A stretch of DNA of 14,813 nucleotides from Candidatus Latescibacterota bacterium (GCA_022827165.1 JAJDTN010000133.1:1-14813), one strand, 5' to 3'; positions 1 to 7,480 are shown, numbered from the stretch's first letter. Notes: a model not told the origin generated them from the letters alone. Numbers and translations: made by a program.

Positions 1-2
1 TG

Positions 3-590
3 CATGCCGCCCTCCAAGGCAGGCCCCGCATTGTCGGTCACTACATCATCCATCTAGCGCTTCTCGTAGACTCACTGTTGGACGAGTACGTCTCGGGATG
101 GGAAACGTCCCTGGCCAGTAAGTTACATGCCTTTGAGGCGCGCAGGAAAGAAGGTGCCGAGTCGGTTCGGAACCAGAGCGAATCTGACTTCGAGGAGTAC
201 TACTACCGCTATGGACAAATGACGCAGACTCGGACTGATGCCGCCCATACTATCAAGCGGCGGCACAGCTTCTTCGTCGAGGAGATGCTGTCTCTGTTGG
301 CTCCGGTAAAGCGGGATAGTGTCAGAGGATTCAGCGAATTGGAGCGGGCGACGATCTTCTTCCGAGACGATGAGATGTGCCAGTGGTGCCGGATGAACGC
401 CAAGGGACACAGGGTGGATTGGAACGAGTGCGAAGTACATCATGTTGCCCCTCACTCAGAGGGCGGCCAGACTTTGATCCACAACGGTGCATTGGTTCAT
501 CAAGGATGCCATCCCAAGAGGTCCGAGGAGGTCACCATGTTTCGTGAGTGGTGGCCTGGGAAGGAGGTGGCATCAACAACGGGGACATAG
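3..590 (+). CDS. HNH endonuclease-domain protein, 5' end outside the window
   Basis: The reading frame is open to the left edge, so the TTG at 78 is unlikely to be the true start and the N-terminus is missing. Counting from that TTG, the last 70 residues form an HNH nuclease domain with structural zinc cysteines: C101-x2-C104, then C118-E-V-H121-H122, N136, H141 and C144-H145. This is the usual CxxC...HH...N...H/CH layout of HNH (McrA-like) nucleases that cut DNA with one metal ion. The part before it is charged and helical (residues 20-70). The stretch upstream of 78 reads as a hydrophobic helix, HLALLVDSLLDEYV, which would fit the end of a DUF262 (GmrSD-type) domain; DUF262-HNH proteins are restriction-like defence nucleases, but that assignment is inference. 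Base composition is visibly less GC-rich than the metabolic genes, fitting acquired DNA. The stop codon lies inside a 13-bp palindrome. HNH domain confident; family membership uncertain. Confidence 0.75.
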   Translation, partial: HAALQGRPRIVGHYIIHLALLVDSLLDEYVSGWETSLASKLHAFEARRKEGAESVRNQSESDFEEYYYRYGQMTQTRTDAAHTIKRRHSFFVEEMLSLLAPVKRDSVRGFSELERATIFFRDDEMCQWCRMNAKGHRVDWNECEVHHVAPHSEGGQTLIHNGALVHQGCHPKRSEEVTMFREWWPGKEVASTTGT

Positions 591-594
591 TCCC
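582..594. repeat. Short palindrome GGGAC-ATA-GTCCC
   Basis: A perfect 5-bp inverted repeat around a 3-base centre. It overlaps the stop codon of the HNH gene (TAG at 588-590) and has the same form as the palindromes at 719-731 and 849-861. It could act as a short hairpin after the gene or be a REP-like element. Confidence 0.55.
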
Positions 595-718
595 GGACGC
601 CGGTGATGTGCCAGTGCCTTGGCCTCTTAGGACGACAGATCTCGGTCGCCGGCTGCGAGCGTCCAGCTCGCGGCCGGTGCTTACGTCTAGGCGGGAACGT
701 CGTCCTGGCGACAACCTC

Positions 719-759
719 GGAACGTAGTTCCTCCTCTGCGCCAAGTCGTTCTCCAGGAG
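719..759 (+). repeat. Direct repeat unit 1 with palindrome GGAAC-GTA-GTTCC
   Basis: It starts with the perfect inverted repeat GGAAC-N3-GTTCC (719-731) and continues with a segment that recurs 130 bp downstream. Shared words between the two units include CCAAGTCGTTCTCC. The two units differ by a few substitutions and one base of length, so the duplication is not recent. Confidence 0.65.
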
Positions 760-848
760 CGACCTGTGGCGACAGCCGCTTGGCTACCTATTGCTCCATG
801 GAGCAGTGATCGACGGCACACCCTTGAGGGTCTGGAGATCAAGCCTTC

Positions 849-889
849 GGAACATAGTTCCCCTCTGAGCCAAGTCGTTCTCCTGGAAC
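849..889 (+). repeat. Direct repeat unit 2 with palindrome GGAAC-ATA-GTTCC
   Basis: Second unit of the 130-bp-period duplication. The palindrome arms (849-861) are identical to those of unit 1 while the 3-base centre differs (ATA instead of GTA), which suggests that the arms rather than the centre are conserved. Confidence 0.65.
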
Positions 890-965
890 CACTTGCTTGG
901 CGTTCGACGTAAGCTCCAATGCAGAAGGTACACCGGGCTGCTTCACAGCTAAGGCTCACGCCTCG

Positions 966-1154
966 TCTGGCAGGGGCGCTGCCGGCGGCTCCGGCCGCGC
1001 CTCGGCGGCGCAACGCAGGGCCTGGGTGGTGAAGCTATCGACGGGGTGATCTGTGGGACTGGCCAGCCCCACGCTGCGCTTGCGTCTCTGGGCAGTGTGG
1101 CGCCAAGTGGGGGTTCCGGGCAGGGGTGACTCCACGCCACTCGATCTGGTGGCC
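966..1154 (+). repeat. Intergenic repeat family, copy A (internally shortened)
   Basis: It shares its 5' part (TCTGGC...GCCGGCGGCTCCGGCC...CCTCGGCGGCG...GGCTATCG-like) and its 3' part (GGGGTGACTCC...CGCCACTCGAT) with copies B (5532-5844) and C (7148-7457). It lacks about 120 bp of the middle that B and C have. The 3' end keeps a hairpin: GCCAC at 1136-1140 and GTGGC at 1149-1153 around an 8-base loop. Orientation is the same as in every other copy. The sequence is more diverged than B is from C. Confidence 0.7.
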
Positions 1155-1289
1155 ACAAGGCAGCCTCGCCGCGCATTGCCCGGGTGCCCCTCGGATTGTG
1201 CTGCGCGACTGCCGGGCATACAATCGCCCACAGTGAGTGGCGGGCATCCACATCGAGATGCGGCCGCGGGTCTGGGCCGAGTGCCCGGG

Positions 1290-1367
1290 GGTCTACGGCA
1301 GGCCCTCGGCCTGACCGAGCTTCAGGACACCACCGCCGTGCAGCCGATGGACCACGCCTACATGTAG
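1290..1367 (+). pseudogene. Possible C-terminal tail of a lost gene
   Basis: A 25-residue open frame ending in TELQDTTAVQPMDHAYM and a stop that sits 16 nt before the enolase-family start. The composition and the tight spacing look like the end of a real operon gene. However, the frame has no plausible start and runs upstream into repeat A, so only the tail would be genuine. I do not recognise the family. It may be chance. Confidence 0.2.
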
Positions 1368-1383
1368 AGGGGGCAAGACCGTC

Positions 1384-2574
1384 ATGAAGATCATCGACCT
1401 GAAGTGCGCCGTCATCGGCCGCCATCCCATCGTCCGCATCCTCACGGACGAGGGGATCGTCGGCACGGGGCAGGTGGAGTCCTCCAAGCCTTACCTCAAG
1501 CCCCACGTCCTGTTCTACCGCGACCTCGTTCTTGGCATGGACCCGACCGATGTCGAGCGGGTCATGCTCGGCATCCGGCGGCTCGGGGGATTCAAACCGT
1601 GGGGCAGCGCCGTCAGCGCCATCGAGATGGCGCTCTGGGACATCGCCGGCAAGGCCGCGGGGGTTCCGGTGTACAAGCTGCTCGGCGGCAAGATCCGCGA
1701 CCGGGTGCGGGTCTATCTGACCGGCTCCCCGGTTCCTGTAAAGACCTCCCGGCCCGAGGAGTACGCCGCCGCCGTCCGCGCCGCTCGGGAGCTGCCGCAG
1801 GGGTTCACCATGCTCAAGATGGGCGTCTCCTTCCACAGCGGCATGCCCGCGCACGTGCCCGGCTTCTTCTACGGGGAGAGTTCGGGCGGCCGCTGGCACG
1901 CCAACCGGGGGCCGCTGACGGAGCGGGGCCTGAAGCACGTGATCGCCTGCGCCGAGGCGATGAAGGAGGAGTTGGGAGACGAGGTCGGTCTCGCCCTCGA
2001 CTGTGGTCCGGGAATGACGGTCCCCGACTCGATACGGCTGGCCCGGGCCGTGGAGCCGCTCAACCTGATGTGGCTCGAGGACATGATCACCGGCGACTAC
2101 GTCCCCTATGTGCTCGCCGACCTCTACCGGGAGGTGACGCGCAGCACCTCGACGCCGATCCACACGGGGGAGCAGATCTACCTGCGGCAGCATTTCAAGG
2201 AGCTCTTCGAGAAGCAGGCGGTGAACGTCGTCGGCCCCGACCCGGCCGACGTGGGCGGGATCGCGGAGACGAAGTGGATCGCAGAGTACGCCGACCTCCA
2301 CGGTATCCTGATGGCCCCCCACGGAGTGATCGACGGGCTCTTCGGACTGGCGGCCCACGTCCATCTCGCCGCCGCCCTGCCGCAGAACTACCTCGCTTTC
2401 GAGATGCCGGGCCGCTACGAGGAGTCCTGGCTCGACATGGTCTCCGGGCTGCCCGACCCGATCGTCGCCGACGGACACATCGAAGTGTGGGATTCCCCGG
2501 GGCTGGGGGTGGAGTTCGTCGTCGAGGAGGCGAAGCGGCATCTGTCCGAAGAGGATGCCGGTTTCTTCGACTGA
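1384..2574 (+). CDS. Mandelate racemase/muconate lactonizing-type enolase superfamily enzyme, probable sugar-acid dehydratase
   Basis: At 396 residues it has the normal length for the family. Residues 1-110 form the capping domain, including ALWDIAGKAAGVPVYKLLGG at 83-102, a hallmark of the group. The barrel follows. Expected active-site residues are visible: K145 (LKMG), the three Mg-binding acids D206 (ALDCG), E232 (WLEDM) and E263 (HTGEQ), and the D286/H313 dyad (GPDPADVGGI and MAPHGVIDG). Members of the mandelate racemase subgroup with this His-Asp dyad abstract a proton next to a carboxylate; many dehydrate aldonic or uronic acids such as galactonate or gluconate. The second Lys of a KxK motif is absent (K-M-G), favouring dehydratase over racemase, but substrate cannot be assigned. 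A Shine-Dalgarno-like AGAGGGGG (1366-1373) supports the ATG at 1384. The next gene starts 25 nt after the stop, so the two are probably co-transcribed. Cytoplasmic. Confidence 0.9.
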   Translation: MKIIDLKCAVIGRHPIVRILTDEGIVGTGQVESSKPYLKPHVLFYRDLVLGMDPTDVERVMLGIRRLGGFKPWGSAVSAIEMALWDIAGKAAGVPVYKLLGGKIRDRVRVYLTGSPVPVKTSRPEEYAAAVRAARELPQGFTMLKMGVSFHSGMPAHVPGFFYGESSGGRWHANRGPLTERGLKHVIACAEAMKEELGDEVGLALDCGPGMTVPDSIRLARAVEPLNLMWLEDMITGDYVPYVLADLYREVTRSTSTPIHTGEQIYLRQHFKELFEKQAVNVVGPDPADVGGIAETKWIAEYADLHGILMAPHGVIDGLFGLAAHVHLAAALPQNYLAFEMPGRYEESWLDMVSGLPDPIVADGHIEVWDSPGLGVEFVVEEAKRHLSEEDAGFFD

Positions 2575-2599
2575 CAGCCCCGCGAAACGGAGATCGACC

Positions 2600-5521
2600 A
2601 TGAAGACGAAACTGGTGGCGATGGCGTTGTTGTGGGCCATGGCAGGTCCTGGGAACACCCCTGGGCAGGCCGAGGACCCGTCAGTCGATCCGTCGAAGAA
2701 GATCATCCTCATGGGAGGGGGCCATCGGCGTCCGGACACGCTGCTGCGGGATCTCGAACGGATGGAGAAGCTGGGGGCCTTTGACGGTATCGCGGTCTAT
2801 CCCCCGCTGGCCCTCCACGGCGACCGCAAGGAGGTCATCGGCCGGCTCTTTCGGACGGAGCGGCACGACATCGAGGACTTCGGCCAGGCGATTGCCGACC
2901 TGCAGGCCGTGCGCGCCAAGGCGACGCGGTTCAAGCACAACTTCCTGCTGGCCTACCTGACCACCGGCGTCGCCGCCATCGATCCGCCCGACTGGTTCGA
3001 CCCGGAATTCGACGCGGTCGTGCACAACTGGAAGGTCGCCGCCGACTTCTGCAAACGCAGTGGTCTGATGGGGATCATGTTCGACGACGAGGTCTACTAC
3101 GGCGCCGATCTGTGGACGTACCGGGGCATCGGGCTCAAGTACCACGACACGAAGAGCGCGAAGGAATACGCGGACCAGGCCTTCCTGCGCGGGGCCCAGA
3201 TCATGCGCGCCGTGAACGAGGTCTTCCCCGACATCAAGATCCTCTCCCTCCACGGTCCCGGCGAGGGGCATGGCGATCGACTCGGTGACCCCGACGCCAC
3301 GTATGGACTGATGCGAGCCTTCTTCGATGGCCTGCTCTCGGAGTCCACGGGCCGGGCGCAAATCATCGACGGTTACGAGAGGGCCTACGGATTTCGCTCG
3401 GCGTCGGACTACGCCGGGGCGCGCCGCCTCATGAAAGAGGAGATGCGTGACATCAGCCGCGTACCGGCGCAGTTCGAGAGGCATTTCAGGGTCGCCTTCC
3501 CCTTCTACATCGGGGGCTACAGGCAGTACGGCTTTGACGGCGACTACGAGAACCTCGACGGCCTGCTGAGGGGAGAGGCGGAAGGCTACTACTACACGCC
3601 CGAGGAGTTCGAGTATTCCCTCTACCAGGCGCTCCGGCACACCGACGAGTACGTCTGGGTGTACACGGACGGCAGGTGCAAGTGGTGGGACCGGGAGGAA
3701 GACAGCATATACATCGCACAGGCCTACAGGGATGCCCTCGAGAGGGTCCGCGGGAGGATCCCCCCGCTGCCGAAGGGCCGCAAGCTGGCCGCCTATGCCG
3801 CACCCCGGGAGACCGGACCCGCCACCGTTGTCGAGAGCGGTCCGATCAGCGAGTCGAAGAAGATCATCATGTTCGGCAGCGGGCGCCGGCATCCTCGTGG
3901 ATTGCGGCAGGACGTGGGATGGATGGAAGAGATGGCCGCCTTCGACGGGGTGACCCTCTACCCGGCGCTGTACCGCGAGGACGGCACCAAGTCCGAGGCC
4001 GTGGGACGGCTCTTTCGCACGGAGCGGCTCCGCATCGAGGATCTGGCCATCGGTATCGCCGACCTGCAGGCCGCTCAAGCCGGGGCGCGGCGGTTCAAGG
4101 ACAACTTCCTCCTGACCTACCTCACCACGGGCCGGAGGAGCCTCGTGCCACCCGACTGGTTCGACCCGGAGTTCGACGCGGTCGTGCACAACTGGAGGGT
4201 TGCCGCCGATTTCTGCAAGAGGACGGACCTGGCCGGCATCCTGTTCTCCGACTCGGCCTGGTACGGCACGAACCTGTGGACTTACACGGGTCTGAAGTAC
4301 GAGAAGACAAGAACCGCCCGGGAGTACGCCGACCAGGCCTACGAGCGCGGCGCCCAGGTCATGCGCGCCATCAACGAGGTGCATCCCGACCTTCACATCG
4401 TCTTCATCAACGGCCCCGCCGAGTCCCGCGGAGCCACGGACGACGGCGCCCATTTCGCGCTGCTTCGGGCCTTCGTCGACGGCCTGCTCTCCGAGTGCAC
4501 GGGCAAGGCACGCATCACCGGCCTGATGGGCCTCGACTACCGCTCGCCCGTCTCCTTCGCCGCCGCCCGCCGCTTCGCCGAGCAGACTCTCCGCAGTCTC
4601 AGCCGCGTTCCGGGAGAGCAGTTCGACAAGCACTTCCGGGTGGCCTTTGCGCTGAGCCTCGGCCCGCAGATGCCCTTCGACTTCTCCTCGGAGAACACCG
4701 GCCGCAACTACTACACCCCGGAGGAGTTCGAGTATGCCCTTCACCAGGCCCTCCGGCACACCGACGAGTACGTGTGGGTCTACAACGATCGATGTGACTG
4801 GTGGGACAAGGGAGCCCACGGGACGTTCATCCCCCGAGGCTATCGGGACGCCCTGCTCGCCGCCCGCCAACCGCATCCCGACCCGCCGGCCTTGCGAAAC
4901 CCCGACCCCCATATCGCCTTTGAGCCGTCAAGCGCAAGGACCGACCTCCGACGCACCGACATCGCTTCCCTGCCGGACGGCGCGACGCCAGCGCCACGGC
5001 CACTCGCCTTCGTACCCCATGACGACGAGGCCACCTTCGGCGACCTGTGGTCGGATCACGAGCCGCTGATGGAGCTGTCCAGCCGATGGCGGTTCCGGGC
5101 CGACGGCCGCAACCTCGGGCTGGAGAAGGGATGGTCCGCACCCGGGTTCGACGACAGCGGCTGGTTCCTGATCGACTCGGGCCTGCCGTGGGATGAGCAC
5201 GGTTACCGCGCCTACGACGGCTATGGCTGGTACCGCCAGAGACTGCGCGCGCCGGCCCTGCCCGCGGGCAGGAAGATCTACCTGGCCTTCGGCGCCGTCG
5301 CGCACGGAGCCGAGGTCTACGTCAACGGCCGCCTGGCGGGGCAGCACAACATGGATGGCTGGGCGCACGCGGTCGGCGATCCGTGGAAGAAGCGGTTTCT
5401 CATCGACGTCACGGGGCTGCTCGTGGAGGGGCGGGACCACACGATCGCGGTTCGTGTCGTCGACTTTGGGCCCTGGGGTGGTGGGATCTGGAAGCCTGTG
5501 AAGTTGGTCGCCGAGAGGTGA
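2600..5521 (+). CDS. Exported two-domain protein with galactose-binding-like C-terminus, possible glycoside hydrolase
   Basis: The ATG at 2600 is preferred over an in-frame ATG at 2555: it has GGAG 7 nt upstream and gives a signal peptide (MKTKLVAMALLWAM..., likely cut after GQA near residue 24). The 973 residues split into three parts. Domain 1 is about 33-390; domain 2 (about 420-758) is a clear homologue of it, in register at an offset of 388 residues. Both contain PPDWFDPEFDAVVHNW, KEYADQA/REYADQA, RAVNEV/RAINEV and YYTPEEFEY...QALRHTDEYVWVY. Residues 820-973 resemble the jelly-roll sugar-binding domain of family 2 glycoside hydrolases (WYRQRL, HGAEVYVNG, FLIDVTGLL, IAVRVVDF). In domain 1 a strand end reads FDDE (161-164); the matching site in domain 2 is FSDS (549-552). 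A periplasmic or secreted carbohydrate-active role is inferred from the C-terminal module, the acidic cluster and the neighbours. I do not recognise the family of the repeated domain; it could also be a binding protein. Confidence 0.8.
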   Translation: MKTKLVAMALLWAMAGPGNTPGQAEDPSVDPSKKIILMGGGHRRPDTLLRDLERMEKLGAFDGIAVYPPLALHGDRKEVIGRLFRTERHDIEDFGQAIADLQAVRAKATRFKHNFLLAYLTTGVAAIDPPDWFDPEFDAVVHNWKVAADFCKRSGLMGIMFDDEVYYGADLWTYRGIGLKYHDTKSAKEYADQAFLRGAQIMRAVNEVFPDIKILSLHGPGEGHGDRLGDPDATYGLMRAFFDGLLSESTGRAQIIDGYERAYGFRSASDYAGARRLMKEEMRDISRVPAQFERHFRVAFPFYIGGYRQYGFDGDYENLDGLLRGEAEGYYYTPEEFEYSLYQALRHTDEYVWVYTDGRCKWWDREEDSIYIAQAYRDALERVRGRIPPLPKGRKLAAYAAPRETGPATVVESGPISESKKIIMFGSGRRHPRGLRQDVGWMEEMAAFDGVTLYPALYREDGTKSEAVGRLFRTERLRIEDLAIGIADLQAAQAGARRFKDNFLLTYLTTGRRSLVPPDWFDPEFDAVVHNWRVAADFCKRTDLAGILFSDSAWYGTNLWTYTGLKYEKTRTAREYADQAYERGAQVMRAINEVHPDLHIVFINGPAESRGATDDGAHFALLRAFVDGLLSECTGKARITGLMGLDYRSPVSFAAARRFAEQTLRSLSRVPGEQFDKHFRVAFALSLGPQMPFDFSSENTGRNYYTPEEFEYALHQALRHTDEYVWVYNDRCDWWDKGAHGTFIPRGYRDALLAARQPHPDPPALRNPDPHIAFEPSSARTDLRRTDIASLPDGATPAPRPLAFVPHDDEATFGDLWSDHEPLMELSSRWRFRADGRNLGLEKGWSAPGFDDSGWFLIDSGLPWDEHGYRAYDGYGWYRQRLRAPALPAGRKIYLAFGAVAHGAEVYVNGRLAGQHNMDGWAHAVGDPWKKRFLIDVTGLLVEGRDHTIAVRVVDFGPWGGGIWKPVKLVAER

Positions 5522-5531
5522 GGGGGGTGGT

Positions 5532-5844
5532 TCTGGCGGGGGCGGTGCCGGCGGCTCCGGCCGGGCCTCGGCGGCGCGTACGCCGGGCCTGCGTGGTGGG
5601 GCTATCGACTGGGGGGGGTCGTGGGGATGGCGAGCCCCTCGCTGGGCTCGGGTCTCTGGGCCTCCTGGATGAGGGTGGTTGTTGACCCCGGCCCGGCGTA
5701 ATGCGCCGCTCGGCTCGGCCTGCGCCGCCGTCACCGCCCATGGGGGGACCACCCACCCACACTCTTTCTGGGCCGGGTGGCGCCTGGGGGTGGTTCCGGG
5801 CCGGGGGTGACTCCGGCGCCACTCGATTCGGTGGAGCGCCGGCC
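5532..5844 (+). repeat. Intergenic repeat family, copy B (full length)
   Basis: About 313 bp, collinear with copy C over its whole length with many identical blocks, for example GGTGCCGGCGGCTCCGGCCG, GGGTCTCTGGGCCTCCTGGA, TAATGCGCCGCTCGG and CGGCCTGCGCCGCCGTCACC. The 3' end holds a hairpin: GGCGC-CAC (5815-5822), loop TCGATTCG, GTG-GA-GCGCC (5831-5840). It fills the gap between two convergent genes and contains no credible coding region. No matching terminal inverted repeats or target duplication were seen. Confidence 0.85.
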
Positions 5845-5873
5845 TGTGGGGTGCTGTTGGTGCGGATTCCGGA

Positions 5874-6185
5874 CTACTCGAGGGTCCACTCTCCTGAGGC
5901 GCGGATGGCGTCGTACATGGCGTCGGGAGCGAGATCAGCGCCCGTGGGCCAGGTGACGGCGCCGAGGTCTACGCGGACTTGGCGGAACAGGCTCCCATCC
6001 GTTAGCGGCTCGAAGGGGGTGCCGCGGACGGCGGGGCTCTGTCCTGATGTGTCGTCCGCAAAGCAGACCTGCAACCGAAGTCCGGGAAGCGCCTTGACAT
6101 CCTGGACCCGCCATGGCGTGGCAGGCCTGGGAGGCGGGACTACTCCAGCGGTGGGATCGGTTGCCGCGACTTCAGTTGACGGCAT
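5874..6185 (-). CDS. DUF2442 domain protein
   Basis: 103 residues. The core matches the DUF2442 family: WRVQDVKALPGLRLQVCF at 25-42, FEPLTDGSLFRQVRVD at 58-73 and VTWPTGADLAPDAMYDAI at 77-94. Family members are usually 80-90 residues. They often sit next to a DUF4160 gene in a toxin-antitoxin-like pair; no DUF4160 partner is present, and the gene instead begins 26 nt after the stop of the PhyH-like gene. The segment that usually reads 'VDLS' between the second and third strands appears altered (DDTSGQSPAVRG). The first 22 residues are a Pro/Ala-rich extension, but no closer start codon exists. GGGAT lies just upstream of the ATG at 6185, a weak ribosome site. Function is unknown; a regulatory or antitoxin-like role is the family guess. 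Confidence 0.8.
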   Translation of the reverse strand: MPSTEVAATDPTAGVVPPPRPATPWRVQDVKALPGLRLQVCFADDTSGQSPAVRGTPFEPLTDGSLFRQVRVDLGAVTWPTGADLAPDAMYDAIRASGEWTLE

Positions 6186-6211
6186 AGATCCCAGTTGGCG
6201 CTGACCTGCGC

Positions 6212-7093
6212 TCAGACCGAATCCCCCACCTCGGCCAACCCGGCATATCCGTTGCTCGGCTTGGGCCGGCGGGAGTGGTGGGAGGGCAGGAGCAGGGCCG
6301 CCTGCTGCGGAGGGGTGAGCTCCTCCCAGTAGGAGGGACGGCTCCCGCGGAGTCCGCCTCCGCCCCAGGCCATGTGGCCGGTGTTGTACTTGTAGAGGAT
6401 AGCGCGGCGCTGGTGGTCGGCGTTCCACGGGAGGGTTCCGTGGGTGCAGGCCTCGCTGAAGATGACGGCGTCGCCGGCCCGGGCGTTGATCTCGGTCACG
6501 TAATCCTGGTACTGCTCCCATCGGAGCATCTTCGCCGGGCAGGCGAGGTTGGCCTTGTGGCTGCCGGCGATGACGCTGATGCCGCCGTCGCCGGGGCCTT
6601 CGTCGGCGAGGAGGTACTCGATGACGCAAAGCCCCGTGAAGATCTTCCCCTCGCGGTAGAAGTAGGGGGCGTTGTCGAAGTTGCCGTGCAGCATGCCGCC
6701 GGAGCATCCCTTGTCCATGGCGATCAGGCCGGGGCCGTGGTCGAGGCGCCAGCCTTCGCTGAGGATGGTGTTGAGATGGGGCGTGGTCTTCGGATGGGCC
6801 AGCATCTCCCGGAAGGGCTCGCACCAGGGGTGGGGGAGCTCCATCAGGTTCTCGCTGTTGCCGAGGCGGGTCGAGCTGTTCTCGCCCCTCAGGGCCACCG
6901 ACTCGCCGAAGTACTCCGGGCTCGGGGTGAGCTCCATGGAGTCGATCGCCTCGTTGGCCAGCTTCAGGTGCTCGTCGCTGAGCACGTCCCGCACGATCAC
7001 GAACCCCAGCAGGTCGAAGAGGTACTTCTCGTCGTGGGACATCTGCTCCGTCTCCGGGCTGAGGGAGCGCGATGTGTTGGCGTGTTCGGTCAT
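6212..7093 (-). CDS. Phytanoyl-CoA dioxygenase (PhyH)-like Fe(II)/2-oxoglutarate enzyme
   Basis: 293 residues. N-terminal FDLLGFVIVRDVLSDEHL (26-43) is the typical 'GF.v..dvls' opening of PhyH proteins. The double-stranded beta-helix core carries H136 (MLHGNFDN), the GDGGISVIAGSHKANL block (168-183), the distal histidine H218 in SEACTHGTLPW, and R229/R230 in the place expected for 2-oxoglutarate binding. Canonical members have H-x-D as the first two iron ligands; here the motif is H136-G-N138, with D140 two residues later. The ATG at 7093 has GGGAG 8 nt upstream (complement of 7102-7106). Last residues 278-293 extend past the usual family end. Such enzymes hydroxylate (rarely halogenate) small molecules; the substrate is unknown. 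DUF2442 follows 26 nt later, probably in the same transcript. No signal peptide; cytoplasmic. Confidence 0.88.
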   Translation of the reverse strand: MTEHANTSRSLSPETEQMSHDEKYLFDLLGFVIVRDVLSDEHLKLANEAIDSMELTPSPEYFGESVALRGENSSTRLGNSENLMELPHPWCEPFREMLAHPKTTPHLNTILSEGWRLDHGPGLIAMDKGCSGGMLHGNFDNAPYFYREGKIFTGLCVIEYLLADEGPGDGGISVIAGSHKANLACPAKMLRWEQYQDYVTEINARAGDAVIFSEACTHGTLPWNADHQRRAILYKYNTGHMAWGGGGLRGSRPSYWEELTPPQQAALLLPSHHSRRPKPSNGYAGLAEVGDSV

Positions 7094-7147
7094 GGTTGTT
7101 TCTCCCGTTGGATTGGATTGGGTTCAAGATAGGGGCGGAAGGGGGGG

Positions 7148-7457
7148 TCTGGCAGGGGGCGGTGCCGGCGGCTCCGGCCGTGCCTCGGCGGCGCGTACGC
7201 CGGGCCTGGTTGGTGGGGCTATCGCCTGGGGTGGATTCGTGGGGCTGGCGAGCCCCTCGCCTGCGCTCGGGTCTCTGGGCCTCCTGGATGCGGTGCTTGT
7301 TGTCGCGGCCCTGCGTAATGCGCCGCTCGGCCCGGCCTGCGCCGCCGTCACCGCTCTGAGTGGAACCTCACCCACAGACTCTTTTCTGGCGGGTGGCGCT
7401 TGGCAGGGGTTCTGAGCGGGGGGTGACTCCGGCGCCCCTTGGTACGGTGGCGCCGGG
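7148..7457 (+). repeat. Intergenic repeat family, copy C (full length)
   Basis: About 310 bp and collinear with copy B. It ends in GGCGCC (7431-7436) and GGCGCC (7449-7454), which form a stem at the same place as the B hairpin although the stem sequence is changed. It lies upstream of the PhyH-like gene start and downstream of hicB, both on the minus strand. No credible coding region is present in 7094-7480. Confidence 0.85.
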
Positions 7458-7480
7458 CTGCTGGGCTGGCGTTTGCCGGG

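Larger units (their letters stand above)
591..965. other. Gene-free spacer after the HNH gene
   Basis: No convincing coding region was found on either strand; the open frames here are short, low-complexity and overlap one another. The stretch contains a direct duplication with a period of 130 bp (719-759 and 849-889), with a more degenerate related piece near 693-705 (GGAACGTCGTCC). It looks like decayed or mobile-element-derived DNA. Confidence 0.5.

Noticed and set aside
803..820. GCAGTGATCGACGGCACA recurs at 13384-13401 with one mismatch.
   Set aside because: A single 18-bp near-match with no extension on either side; could be chance or a trace of a shared decayed gene, not enough to call a repeat.
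1194..1225. Inverted repeat GATTGT...ACAATC upstream of the enolase-family gene.
   Set aside because: Only 6-bp arms separated by 20 bases with no supporting motif; likely chance.
949..2739. Long open frame of 596 codons on the minus strand across the enolase-family gene.
   Set aside because: It is the mirror frame of a high-GC gene; no domain is recognisable, composition is biased to Arg, His, Pro and Gly, and the plus-strand gene has all catalytic residues.
2681..4912. Open frame of 743 codons on the minus strand opposite the two-domain protein.
   Set aside because: Antisense shadow caused by GC-rich third positions; even the internal duplication is mirrored in it, and no domain or ribosome site is visible.
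6186..7127. Upstream extension of the DUF2442 frame through the PhyH-like gene, which would make a 417-residue fusion.
   Set aside because: The extension is an alternate frame of the PhyH-like gene with no domain similarity; an ATG at 6185 fits the DUF2442 protein.
5521..7480. CRISPR array or tandem satellite as an explanation for copies B and C.
   Set aside because: Copies are about 310 bp, more than 1.6 kb apart and separated by genes; there is no regular spacing of short repeats and no cas gene.
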